Assembly (NCBI GenBank): GCA_022772475.1
Contig: JALEZQ010000027.1
Coordinates: forward strand, 1-64,000
Direction of reading: 5' to 3'
Source: Bacteroidales bacterium
GTDB taxonomy: Bacteria > Bacteroidota > Bacteroidia > Bacteroidales > Bacteroidaceae
Length of the DNA stretch: 64,000 nucleotides
The position numbers and the translations under genes are program-made. This document shows, in pieces, positions 48,708-58,094 of the stretch. Positions within the stretch are counted from its first letter, which is position 1. Each line of letters begins with the position of its first letter. The notes under the pieces are model-generated. The model had not been told where the DNA came from and searched no databases. It saw nothing but the letters and a program-made list of their open reading frames with translations.

Positions 48708-50906
48708 ATGAAGGGCACAACTCTCTTCAGCCGCTATGTGATACTGTCCCTGTACACACTGCTCATCGTGTGTATGGGGATAGCCACTATTGTGGAGCGG
48801 CAGCACGGCAGCGCCGGGGCGCACGCCTCTGTTTACGGCACCTGGTGGTTTGCAGCGCTGTGGGCCGTGCTGGCCCTGGTATCGCTGGCCTATCTGGTGC
48901 GACGCGGCGTGCTCCGACGGGGAGCGGTGGCTCTGCTCCACCTGTCGTTCGCCGTCATCCTGGCGGGGGCCTTGCTCACGCGCCTCACCGCCGAGAGCGG
49001 CACGCTCCACCTGCGCCAGGAGGCCACGGCAACGGCCTTCACCGGCACCGACGGCGCTGAGCGGCGCCTGCCCTTCGCGGTGTCGCTCTGCCGCTTCGCC
49101 ATCGTGTACTACCCGGGCACCGACGCGGTGATGGACTATCAGGCCGACCTTCGCATAGCCGGGCCCGACGGTGCGACGGACAGCATCACGGTGGCGATGA
49201 ACCACATCGGGCGGGCCGACGGCTACCGCTTCTATCAGTCGGCCTACGACGACGACCTCAAGGGTGTTGTCCTGCTCGTGGCTCACGACCCCTACGGCAT
49301 CGCCGTCACCTATGCTGGTTACCTGATGCTGCTCGCCGGCCTGGTATGGACCCTGGCCTCACGTCGTACACGCATCCGTAGCCTCTATCGCAGGGCCACT
49401 GCCGCCGCGCCACTGCTGCTCCTGGCCTTTCTCTGCCCCACCGACGCCACCGCGCAGCACACGGACGGAACGATAAGGAAAGACCTGGCCCGCGAGGTGG
49501 CGGCCATTCCCGTGCTCTACGACAGCCGGATATGTCCGCTCAACACACCGGCCACTGCCTTTGTCACCAAACTGTGTGGCGACGATACATGGCAGGGACT
49601 GTCGGCCGACGAAATCTTCGTTGGGTGGATGATCCACTACCATGCGTGGGAAACGAAACCTATCATTAAGGTGGCCCACCGCGAGGTGCAGCAGATGCTG
49701 GGCATCAGCGGCCCATGGGCGGCGGTAACCGATTTCTACACGCCGCAACATGCCTACAAACTGGAGGGCAAGGCCAACGACATGACGCTCGACGAGGGCA
49801 CACGCAAGGCCGTGCGCGAGGCCGACGAGAAGATACGCCTCATCACCATGTTCTACAACAGCGAGATGCTCCGCATGTTCCCCCTCGAGACAGACGGGCA
49901 GATGGTGTGGCACACGCCGGGGAGCACCGCCCTGCCGCAGGGCGTGCCCGAGGCCGAGTTTCAGTTTATCAACCACGCTATGGACCACCTGGTCATGCAC
50001 CTGCTGGCCGAAGATGCCGATGGCGTCCGCCTCATGGCAGCCAAGATCAGACTGTACCAGCGCGAGAAAGCGGGCGATGCCGTTCCATCGACCTTCACCC
50101 TACGTGCCGAGACGTTCTACAACCGTCTGGCGGCCTGCCGTCTGGCGCCGCGTCTCTGCTTAGTTTTGGGCCTTGTGGCCTGCGTCATGGCGCTCTCGGC
50201 AGCCCGCCGCTGGCGCCGCTGGCTGATGGTCATCGTCGCTGCCATGGCGGCCTACCTCACCCTGCTCATCGCCCTGCGCTGGTGGATCAGCGGCCATGTG
50301 CCTCTGGGCAACGGCTACGAGACCATGCTGTTCATGGCATGGACGGCCATCGTACTGACCCTCGTCTTGATGCGGCGCTTCGCCTTGCTGGCAGCCTTCG
50401 GACCTATGGCCTCAGCGCTCTGTCTGCTGGTGGCATCGATGGCCATGGGCAGTCCACAGGTGAGCCGTCTGATGCCGGTGCTGCAGTCGCCCCTGCTGAC
50501 GGTGCATGTGGCCATCATCATGATGGCCTACACCCTGCTGGCCTTCACGGCCTTCGTCGCCGTGTGCTGCCTGTGCACGGGAAGCACACACGAGGCGCGG
50601 CAGCGCCGCCTGACGGCTCTCTCGCAACTCACGCTCTATCCCGCCGTGGCCTGCCTGGCGGCTGGCATATTTATCGGCGCCGTATGGGCCAATGTGTCGT
50701 GGGGCACCTACTGGTCGTGGGACCCCAAAGAGACCTGGGCGCTCATCACGATGATGGTCTATGCCGTGCCTCTGCACCGCTCGCCCCTGACCGACAACAA
50801 CCACCCGAAACGCTACCACGCCTACGTCCTGGTGGCGTTCCTGACAGTCATCATCACCTACTTCGGCGTAAACTACCTCATGCCGGGCATGCACTCGTAC
50901 GCCTGA
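48708..50906 (+). CDS. ccsA: System II cytochrome c biogenesis protein (ResB-like + CcsA fusion)
   Basis: N-terminal ResB-like TM region; GNGYETMLFMAW; WGTYWSWDPKETWALI (WWD domain). Confidence 0.92.
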   Translation: MKGTTLFSRYVILSLYTLLIVCMGIATIVERQHGSAGAHASVYGTWWFAALWAVLALVSLAYLVRRGVLRRGAVALLHLSFAVILAGALLTRLTAESGTLHLRQEATATAFTGTDGAERRLPFAVSLCRFAIVYYPGTDAVMDYQADLRIAGPDGATDSITVAMNHIGRADGYRFYQSAYDDDLKGVVLLVAHDPYGIAVTYAGYLMLLAGLVWTLASRRTRIRSLYRRATAAAPLLLLAFLCPTDATAQHTDGTIRKDLAREVAAIPVLYDSRICPLNTPATAFVTKLCGDDTWQGLSADEIFVGWMIHYHAWETKPIIKVAHREVQQMLGISGPWAAVTDFYTPQHAYKLEGKANDMTLDEGTRKAVREADEKIRLITMFYNSEMLRMFPLETDGQMVWHTPGSTALPQGVPEAEFQFINHAMDHLVMHLLAEDADGVRLMAAKIRLYQREKAGDAVPSTFTLRAETFYNRLAACRLAPRLCLVLGLVACVMALSAARRWRRWLMVIVAAMAAYLTLLIALRWWISGHVPLGNGYETMLFMAWTAIVLTLVLMRRFALLAAFGPMASALCLLVASMAMGSPQVSRLMPVLQSPLLTVHVAIIMMAYTLLAFTAFVAVCCLCTGSTHEARQRRLTALSQLTLYPAVACLAAGIFIGAVWANVSWGTYWSWDPKETWALITMMVYAVPLHRSPLTDNNHPKRYHAYVLVAFLTVIITYFGVNYLMPGMHSYA

Positions 50907-51094
50907 CTTGCCCTCTCACTTGCTCCGGCCTGTCGCCAAGACAAGGGGAAGACGCCGAGCCCGATGAGGGGTGCGGAAAAATCGACAAACTTTTGACGAA
51001 GGACGAGGACGTAAGTTTTATAAAAGTTTAACGGTCCGGCGGAGCAAATCGCGGCTTCCGCGCACAGAAAACACGGTCGCCGCAACCGGCAGCA

Positions 51095-51294
51095 CGGTTT
51101 GGGCGAATGTTTTTACGGTTTGGGCGACAGAAAAACCTGTCGCCCAAACTGTATAACTGCCTTTAGGACACGAAAAAAGGGCCCCGCTGAGGGCCCTATC
51201 CTTTTCTGCACTGCAAAGATACAACAAAATGGGGCGAAATGCAAATCGGCCCCGAAGCGGCCCGGGATGGCAGAATCCGTAAAAAAGGAAAATG
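51095..51294. repeat. ~200 bp intergenic element, copy 2
   Basis: see 181-380; landmarks collinear with the same offsets (e.g. CAAAGATA at +119 in both). Confidence 0.85.
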
Positions 51295-51343
51295 TAAGGC
51301 GGCGGCACTTGGCGGATGTCACACCATGCGGGGCGCACGGCAA

Positions 51344-51380
51344 CGAGCGTCAAGAGAAAAGTGAGCGTCAAGAGAAAAGG
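51344..51380 (+). repeat. 19-bp tandem duplication (GAGCGTCAAGAGAAAAGT)
   Basis: GAGCGTCAAGAGAAAAG at 51344 and 51363. Confidence 0.85.
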
Positions 51381-51414
51381 GGAACGACAGGGAGGCTCTT
51401 AAAGTAAAAAAACG

Positions 51415-51422
51415 TACCTTTG
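51415..51422 (+). promoter_or_regulatory. -7 box TACCTTTG
   Basis: TAnnTTTG motif 21 nt upstream of the 51444 start. Confidence 0.5.
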
Positions 51423-51443
51423 CAGGTCACAACACCCGCTGCC

Positions 51444-52238
51444 ATGACCGACACGCTCCTCCACTTCCACTCGCTCGTCACGGGCTATCGCCGGGGCCGC
51501 CACACCCACGTCGTGGGGCGCGCACTGGAGGGCTCGCTGCAGGCGGGCTGTCTGACGCTGCTGGCGGGGGTGAACGGCGCGGGCAAATCGACGCTGCTGC
51601 GCACGCTGTGCGGCATGCAGCCGGCACTCGGCGGCAGCGTGGAGTGGTTAGGGCAGCCGCTGGCTTCCTACAGCGCACGCCGCCTGGCACGCACGGTGGC
51701 GGTGGTGCTGACGGACCGTCTGCAGCACACGCCGCTGACGGCCTACGAGACGGTGGCCCTGGGGCGCTACCCGCACACGGGGCTCCTGGGACGTCTCAAT
51801 GCGGACGACCGCCGCGCCATCAGTGAGGCGCTGGACCTGACGGGGGCCACACCGCTGGCGGGCCGCATGATGGGCAGTCTGAGCGACGGCGAACGACAGC
51901 GCATCGCCATCGCCAAGGCGCTGGCGCAGGAGACGCCGGCCATCATGATGGACGAGCCGACGGCATGGCTCGACTTCCCCGGACGCATGGCGCTGCTGCG
52001 CCTGCTGTGCACGCTGGCCCACCAGACGGGACGCGCCATCGTCATGAGCACGCACGACCTGGAACTGACGCTACCCATGGCGGACCGCCTATGGCTGCTG
52101 GAGGGCACGGCGCTGACCGAGGGCTCGCCGCAGCAACTGGCCGAGAGGGGCGACATAGAGCGGCTGTTCGGTGCACCGGGCCTCCACTTTGACGCCCACA
52201 GCATGCGCTTCACGGTGCAGAGGGCGCCAAGCGAATAA
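51444..52238 (+). CDS. ABC transporter ATP-binding protein, iron-siderophore (FecE/BtuD)-like
   Basis: AGVNGAGKSTLLRTLCG Walker A; LSDGERQRIAIAKALAQ signature; IMMDEPTAWLD Walker B. Confidence 0.92.
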   Translation: MTDTLLHFHSLVTGYRRGRHTHVVGRALEGSLQAGCLTLLAGVNGAGKSTLLRTLCGMQPALGGSVEWLGQPLASYSARRLARTVAVVLTDRLQHTPLTAYETVALGRYPHTGLLGRLNADDRRAISEALDLTGATPLAGRMMGSLSDGERQRIAIAKALAQETPAIMMDEPTAWLDFPGRMALLRLLCTLAHQTGRAIVMSTHDLELTLPMADRLWLLEGTALTEGSPQQLAERGDIERLFGAPGLHFDAHSMRFTVQRAPSE

Positions 52239-52319
52239 GTGGTTGCCTCTCCTTTCTTCAAAGACTTTCCTTTCCTTTCTTTTCATCCTCATACAACCCT
52301 GACAATCTCCACACAGCGT

Positions 52320-54473
52320 ATGATAGTCTGCATCGCCGAAAAGCCAAGCGTCGCACGCGACATAGCCCACGTCCTGGGTGCCACACGCCAATGCGAGGGC
52401 TACCTGGAGGGCAATGGCTACCAGGTGACCTGGACCTTCGGCCACCTGTGCGAACTGAAATACCCCGAGGACTACGCGCCCGAGTGGAAACGCTGGGCGC
52501 TGGGGGCTCTGCCCATGCTGCCGCCGCGCTTCGGCATACGGCTGAAGACGGACAAGGGCGTAGATAAGCAGTTTGCCGTCATCAAGCGCCTCTTTGCCGC
52601 GGCCGACCGCATTGTCAACTGCGGCGATGCCGGGCAGGAGGGCGAACTCATCCAGCGCTGGGTGATGCAGAAGGCGGGGGCCACATGCCCCGTCGATCGT
52701 CTGTGGATTTCGTCGCTGACGGAAGAGGCCATCCGCGAAGGCTTCGCCAGTCTGCACCCGGCCGAGGAATACCGCCACCTGTACGAGGCGGGCCTCTGCC
52801 GCGCCATCGGCGACTGGCTGCTGGGCATGAACGCCACGCGCCTGTACACCCTGAAATACGGCCGGCAGGAACGCGGCGTGCCCCCGCTCTCGATAGGCCG
52901 CGTGCAGACGCCGACGCTGGCGCTCATCGTGCGCCGCGGACAGGAGATAGAAAACTTCCGGCCGGAGCCCTACTGGGTGCTCTCCACACGCTACCGCGAC
53001 ACGGTGTTCACCGCCGTGACGGACGACAGCGACGACGAGGGCGGTGAAGCGGAAACGAAGGAGGAAGGCGCCAAGGGCACTGTGCGCCGCGGCTTCACGG
53101 ACGAGGCTCAGGCCCGCGCGGCCATGGACCGCATACGCCAGGCGCCGTTCACCGTGACGGGCGTGAGCCGAAAGAACGGTACGGAGGCGCCGCCGCGGCT
53201 GTTTGACCTTACGAGTCTGCAGGTGGAGTGTAACAAGAAGTTTGGCTACTCGGCCGACCTGACGCTACAGGTCATCCAGAGTCTGTACGAAAAGAAGGTG
53301 ACCACCTATCCGCGTGTCGATACCACCTACCTGAGCGACGACATCTACGGCAAGTGCAAGACCATCCTCAACGGCATCAGCCAGACCTACGGCTACCTGC
53401 TCGACCCCCTGCGCGGACAGAAACTGCTGAAACGCAAGAAGGTGTTCGACTCGAGCCGCGTCACCGACCACCACGCCATCATCCCCACAGGGGTGGCGCC
53501 GCGGGCGCTGACGGACCTGGAGCAGAACGTTTACGACCTGGTGGCGCGCCGCTTCATCGCCGTGTTCTACCCCGACTGCCGCTTCGCCACCACCACGGTG
53601 AACGGTCAGGCGGCCGACGTGCCCTTCCGCGTGAGCGGCAAGGTGATTACGGAGCCGGGCTGGCGCGCTGTGTTCAAGCAGCCGGATGCCACGGCGGCAG
53701 CCGCGAACGGCACCGCCACGGCCACGACTTCTGAGCGCACGGAAGGCACGGAGGGGGCAGAGGGCACGGCCAACGCCGAGGAACGCACGCTGCCACCCTT
53801 CGAGAAGGGGGAGAGCGGACCGCACGTGCCGGACCTGGTGCGCAAACAGACGCAGCCGCCAAAGCCCTATACCGAGGCCACGCTGCTGCGCGCCATGGAG
53901 ACGGCGGGACGCGGCGTCGAGGACGAGACGCTGCGCGAGGCGCTCAAGGAGAACGGCATAGGCCGCCCATCAACGCGCGCACAGATCATCGAGACGCTGT
54001 TCAAGCGCAACTACATACGCCGCCAACGCAAGGCGCTGGTGGCCACACCGACGGGCATCGAACTGATTGGCCTCATTCGCGAGGAACTGCTAAAAAGCGC
54101 CGAACTGACAGGGCGCTGGGAGAAAAAACTGCGCGACATCGAGCACGGCACCTACAGTGCGCCGCAGTTTGTCGCCGAACTGAAAGCCATGGTCACGGAC
54201 ATCGTCCACACCGTGATGGCGGACAACGAAAACCGACGCATCACCACCGTACCGGAAACAGGCGTGGCGGCGCTGCCCCCGCGCCTGCAGCAGGCAGCGA
54301 CGGAAAGCCAACAGACGCAGGCGGCCGACGCGCCGGCAAAACCCAAACGCCGCATCATACGGGCTGGAAGCACATGCCCCCTGTGCGGACAGGGAAAGGT
54401 GATCAAGGGCCACACGGCCTACGGCTGCTCACGCTGGAAAGAGGGGTGCACATGGCGCAAGCCTTTCAAATGA
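52320..54473 (+). CDS. topB: DNA topoisomerase III
   Basis: MIVCIAEKPSVARDIAHVLGA; QEGELIQRWV; TYPRVDTTYLSDDIY; C-terminal CPLCGQGKVIKGHTAYGCSRWKEGC zinc motif. Confidence 0.95.
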   Translation: MIVCIAEKPSVARDIAHVLGATRQCEGYLEGNGYQVTWTFGHLCELKYPEDYAPEWKRWALGALPMLPPRFGIRLKTDKGVDKQFAVIKRLFAAADRIVNCGDAGQEGELIQRWVMQKAGATCPVDRLWISSLTEEAIREGFASLHPAEEYRHLYEAGLCRAIGDWLLGMNATRLYTLKYGRQERGVPPLSIGRVQTPTLALIVRRGQEIENFRPEPYWVLSTRYRDTVFTAVTDDSDDEGGEAETKEEGAKGTVRRGFTDEAQARAAMDRIRQAPFTVTGVSRKNGTEAPPRLFDLTSLQVECNKKFGYSADLTLQVIQSLYEKKVTTYPRVDTTYLSDDIYGKCKTILNGISQTYGYLLDPLRGQKLLKRKKVFDSSRVTDHHAIIPTGVAPRALTDLEQNVYDLVARRFIAVFYPDCRFATTTVNGQAADVPFRVSGKVITEPGWRAVFKQPDATAAAANGTATATTSERTEGTEGAEGTANAEERTLPPFEKGESGPHVPDLVRKQTQPPKPYTEATLLRAMETAGRGVEDETLREALKENGIGRPSTRAQIIETLFKRNYIRRQRKALVATPTGIELIGLIREELLKSAELTGRWEKKLRDIEHGTYSAPQFVAELKAMVTDIVHTVMADNENRRITTVPETGVAALPPRLQQAATESQQTQAADAPAKPKRRIIRAGSTCPLCGQGKVIKGHTAYGCSRWKEGCTWRKPFK

Positions 54474-54569
54474 GGACTGCCACGGCATCCGCTCCTTCTC
54501 CATCCCCCCACTCTCCAAAGTTTCCCTCCCCACCCCTCACTCCTTCACTCTCACCGTAAACCCAACGAC

Positions 54570-55364
54570 ATGCAAGCATATCTCAACCTACTGCAACACA
54601 TCCTGGACGACGGCGCCGTCAAGACAGACCGCACAGGCACGGGGACGAAGAGCATCTTCGGCCACCAGATGCGCTTCGACCTGAGCCGGGGCTTCCCCTT
54701 GGTGACGACGAAGAAACTGCACCTGAAAAGTATCATCCACGAACTGCTATGGTTCCTGCGCGGCGACACGAACGTGCGCTACCTGCAGGAGAACGGCGTC
54801 AGGATATGGAACGAATGGGCCGACGAGAAGGGCGACCTGGGCCATATCTACGGCTACCAGTGGCGCTCATGGCCCGACTACGACGGCGGCCACATCGACC
54901 AGATAGCGGAGGTGGTGCGCCAGATTCGTGAGACGCCGGACTCGCGCCGCCTCATCGTCTCGGCGTGGAACGTGGCCGACCTGGGACGGATGAACCTGCC
55001 GCCCTGCCACCTGCTGTTCCAGTTTTATGTGGCCGACGGCCGCCTGTCGCTCCAGCTCTACCAGCGCTCGGCCGATACCTTCCTGGGCGTGCCGTTCAAC
55101 ATCGCCAGTTACGCCCTGCTGCTCATGATGATGGCGCAGGTGTGCGGACTGGAGGCGGGCGACTTCGTCCACACCACGGGCGACACGCACCTCTACCTGA
55201 ACCATCTGGACCAAGCCCGCCTGCAACTGACGCGCACGCCGCGCCCCCTGCCGGTGATGCACCTCAACCCGGACGTCAAGGACATCTTCAGTTTCCACTA
55301 CGACGACTTCCGCTTAGAGGGCTACGACCCCTGGCCCCATATCGCCGCCACGGTGTCGGTATGA
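54570..55364 (+). CDS. thyA: Thymidylate synthase
   Basis: [47 protein letters not shown]. Confidence 0.97.
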   Translation: MQAYLNLLQHILDDGAVKTDRTGTGTKSIFGHQMRFDLSRGFPLVTTKKLHLKSIIHELLWFLRGDTNVRYLQENGVRIWNEWADEKGDLGHIYGYQWRSWPDYDGGHIDQIAEVVRQIRETPDSRRLIVSAWNVADLGRMNLPPCHLLFQFYVADGRLSLQLYQRSADTFLGVPFNIASYALLLMMMAQVCGLEAGDFVHTTGDTHLYLNHLDQARLQLTRTPRPLPVMHLNPDVKDIFSFHYDDFRLEGYDPWPHIAATVSV

Positions 55365-55410
55365 CGGTCCACTTCTCTTTTCACACCACCCAACCCCCTA
55401 CTCCCCGCCT

Positions 55411-55899
55411 ATGCTTTCCATCATTGTCGCAGCCGCCCGCAACGGCGCCATCGGCCTCAACGGCGCTCTGCTCTACCACCTGCGGGCCGACCTGCAGCGC
55501 TTCAAGGCGCTGACCACCGGCCACACCATCATCATGGGGCGCCGCACCTTCGAGTCGCTGCCCAAAGGGGCGCTGCCCAACCGCCGCAACATCGTGCTGA
55601 CGCGCCAGGCCGCCTACAGCGCGCCGGGCATCGAGGTGTTTGCCTCGCTTCAGGAGGCCCTGGCGGCCTGTGCGGCCGACGACGAGACCTTCGTCATCGG
55701 CGGCGAGAGCGTCTATGCCGAAGCCCTGCCGCTGGCCCGGCGTCTATACCTGACCCGCGTAGAGGATACGCCGGCAGCAGCGGACGCCTTCTTCCCGCCC
55801 TTCGACGAGGCCGACTGGCGTACGGAACACAGCGAAAGGCACGACGCTGACGAACGCAACGACATGCCTTACACCTTTATCGACTATTGCCGCAAATGA
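55411..55899 (+). CDS. folA: Dihydrofolate reductase
   Basis: MLSIIVAAARNGAIGLNGALLYHLRADLQRFKALTTGHTIIMGRRTFESLP. Confidence 0.96.
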   Translation: MLSIIVAAARNGAIGLNGALLYHLRADLQRFKALTTGHTIIMGRRTFESLPKGALPNRRNIVLTRQAAYSAPGIEVFASLQEALAACAADDETFVIGGESVYAEALPLARRLYLTRVEDTPAAADAFFPPFDEADWRTEHSERHDADERNDMPYTFIDYCRK

Positions 55900-56909
55900 A
55901 ATACTCGGTCATCATCCCTGTTTACAACCGCCCCGACGAGGCCCGCGAACTGCTGGAGAGCCTCTGCGCGCAGACCTGCCGCGACTTTGAAGTGGTCATC
56001 GTCGAGGACGGCTCGGCCATCCCCTGCAAGGAGGTGGCTGAGGCTTACGCCGACCGCCTGGACATCCACTACTACGTCAAGGAGAACGGCGGCCCCGGCC
56101 GCGCACGCAACTACGGCGTGGAGCGCGCCCGAGGCGAATATGTGCTCATCCTCGACAGCGACGCCGTGCTGCCCGAGGGCTACATCGCGGCCGTGGAGGA
56201 CGAACTGGAGCGCGAGCCGGCCGACGCCTTCGGCGGACCGGACCGCGCACACCCGGATTTCACGCCGATGCAGAAGGCCATCAACTATGCCATGACCTCG
56301 TTCTTCACCACGGGCGGCATACGCGGCGGAAAGAAGAAACTGGACAAATTCTACCCGCGCTCGTTCAACATGGGCGTGCGCCGCGAGGTCTATCAGGCGC
56401 TGGGCGGCTTCTCGGACATGCGCTTCGGCGAGGACATCGACTTCTCCACGCGCATCTTCAAGGGGGGCTACCGCTGCCGCCTCTTCCCCGAGGCTTGGGT
56501 GTGGCACAAGCGCCGCACGGACCTGAAAAAATTCTTCAAGCAGGTGCACAACTCGGGCATAGCGCGCATCCACCTGAGCAAGCGCCACCCGGGCACGCTG
56601 AAACTGGTACACCTGCTGCCGGCGGTCTTCACCCTGGGCTGCGCCCTGCTGCTGGTGCTGGCGGCGGTGGCGGCGGCGTTGGGCTGCCCCCACTGGTGGG
56701 TGATGCTCATGCCGCTGGCGCTCTTCGCCCTGATTATCATGGCGGACGCCTCACGTCAGGAGCACTCGGTAGGCGTGGGCCTGCGCGCCATAGCGGCGGC
56801 CTACGTCCAGCTCACGGGCTACGGCACGGGCTTCCTGCGCTCGTGGTGGCAGCGCTGCGTGCGCGGCAAGGGCGAGTTTGAAGCCTTCAAGAAGAACTTC
56901 TACAAGTAG
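55896..56909 (+). CDS. Glycosyltransferase family 2, membrane-associated
   Basis: MKYSVIIPVYNRPDEARELLESLCAQTCRDFEVVIVEDGS; C-terminal TM helices; ATGA-type overlap with folA. Confidence 0.92.
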   Translation: MKYSVIIPVYNRPDEARELLESLCAQTCRDFEVVIVEDGSAIPCKEVAEAYADRLDIHYYVKENGGPGRARNYGVERARGEYVLILDSDAVLPEGYIAAVEDELEREPADAFGGPDRAHPDFTPMQKAINYAMTSFFTTGGIRGGKKKLDKFYPRSFNMGVRREVYQALGGFSDMRFGEDIDFSTRIFKGGYRCRLFPEAWVWHKRRTDLKKFFKQVHNSGIARIHLSKRHPGTLKLVHLLPAVFTLGCALLLVLAAVAAALGCPHWWVMLMPLALFALIIMADASRQEHSVGVGLRAIAAAYVQLTGYGTGFLRSWWQRCVRGKGEFEAFKKNFYK

Positions 56910-56939
56910 GAGCACACATATATAGTATATAAACAGAGT

Positions 56940-57629
56940 ATGGCCGAAGGAAACCTGTCCATCAATCTGTGGGCGGAAGACGACCGTCCACGCGAGCGCC
57001 TGCTGAAGTTCGGCGCCGACAAACTGAGCGATGCCGAATTGCTGGCCATTCTCATCGGCTCGGGCACGCCGCAGATGTCGGCCGTGACGCTGATGAAGCA
57101 GGTGATGAGCGACTGCCACAACAGTCTGTCGGCCCTGGGCCGCCTGACCTACGACCAACTGTGCCGGTACAACGGCATCGGGCAGGCCAAGGCGGTCACC
57201 ATCATGGCGGCCTGCGAACTGGGCCGCCGCAGGCAGAAGTCTGCCACGCCCGAACGGCACCGCATGGACAGCGCCGCCGCCATCTACGAATACTACGCCG
57301 GCCTGCGCGACAAAGGCACGGAGGAGTTTCACCTGCTGATGCTCAACAATGCCTGCGAGGTCATCGCCGAGAAGTGCATGAGCCAGGGCGGACTGACGCA
57401 GTCGGTGGTGGACATACGTTTGGTGATGCGCGAAGCACTCATCGCCCAAGCCACCGCCATCGCCGTTTGCCACAACCACCCCTCGGGACGATGCCAGCCA
57501 AGCAACGAGGACAAGCGCCTGACGCAGATGCTCAATCAGGCGGCACAGACGCTGTGCATACGTCTGCTGGACCACGTCATCGTCACCGACGGAGACTACT
57601 ACAGTTTCCACGACGAGGGCCTGCTATAA
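56940..57629 (+). CDS. radC: DNA repair protein RadC (JAB domain)
   Basis: DDRPRERLLKFGADKLSDAELLAILIGSG; AVCHNHPSGRCQPSNED. Confidence 0.95.
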   Translation: MAEGNLSINLWAEDDRPRERLLKFGADKLSDAELLAILIGSGTPQMSAVTLMKQVMSDCHNSLSALGRLTYDQLCRYNGIGQAKAVTIMAACELGRRRQKSATPERHRMDSAAAIYEYYAGLRDKGTEEFHLLMLNNACEVIAEKCMSQGGLTQSVVDIRLVMREALIAQATAIAVCHNHPSGRCQPSNEDKRLTQMLNQAAQTLCIRLLDHVIVTDGDYYSFHDEGLL

Positions 57630-57685
57630 CCTCACCCCACGGGCCACACCGTGGCCTCCACATAACCACACATACCCAACGCGAT

Positions 57686-58009
57686 ATGCTTACTCCCGAA
57701 CAACACCTGAACATCGAAAACCGCATCGTCGAAGTGCTCAAGACCGTCTATGACCCCGAAATCCCCGTGGACATCTACAACCTGGGCCTTATCTACCGCA
57801 TCGACCTGCACGACGATGGCGGCCTCGACGTCGATATGACGCTCACCGCGCCCAACTGCCCGGCGGCCGACTTCATCGTCGAGGACGTGCGCATCAAGCT
57901 CGAGGGCATCGAGGGCGTCAACGACCCACAGGTGCACCTGGTCTTCGAGCCCGAATGGGACAAGGAGATGATGAGCGACGAAGCCAAACTGGAACTGGGC
58001 TTCATGTAA
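57686..58009 (+). CDS. MIP18/DUF59 iron-sulfur assembly protein (SufT/PaaD-like)
   Basis: VLKTVYDPEIPVDIYNLGLIYRIDL; TLTAPNCPAADFIVEDV. Confidence 0.9.
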   Translation: MLTPEQHLNIENRIVEVLKTVYDPEIPVDIYNLGLIYRIDLHDDGGLDVDMTLTAPNCPAADFIVEDVRIKLEGIEGVNDPQVHLVFEPEWDKEMMSDEAKLELGFM

Positions 58010-58094
58010 CGCCATACACGCAAAGCCGTTCCCGACAAGCCCTAACCACTAAGTACGCCAACACCCACTGCACCCCTCACCCACCCCTCACCGC

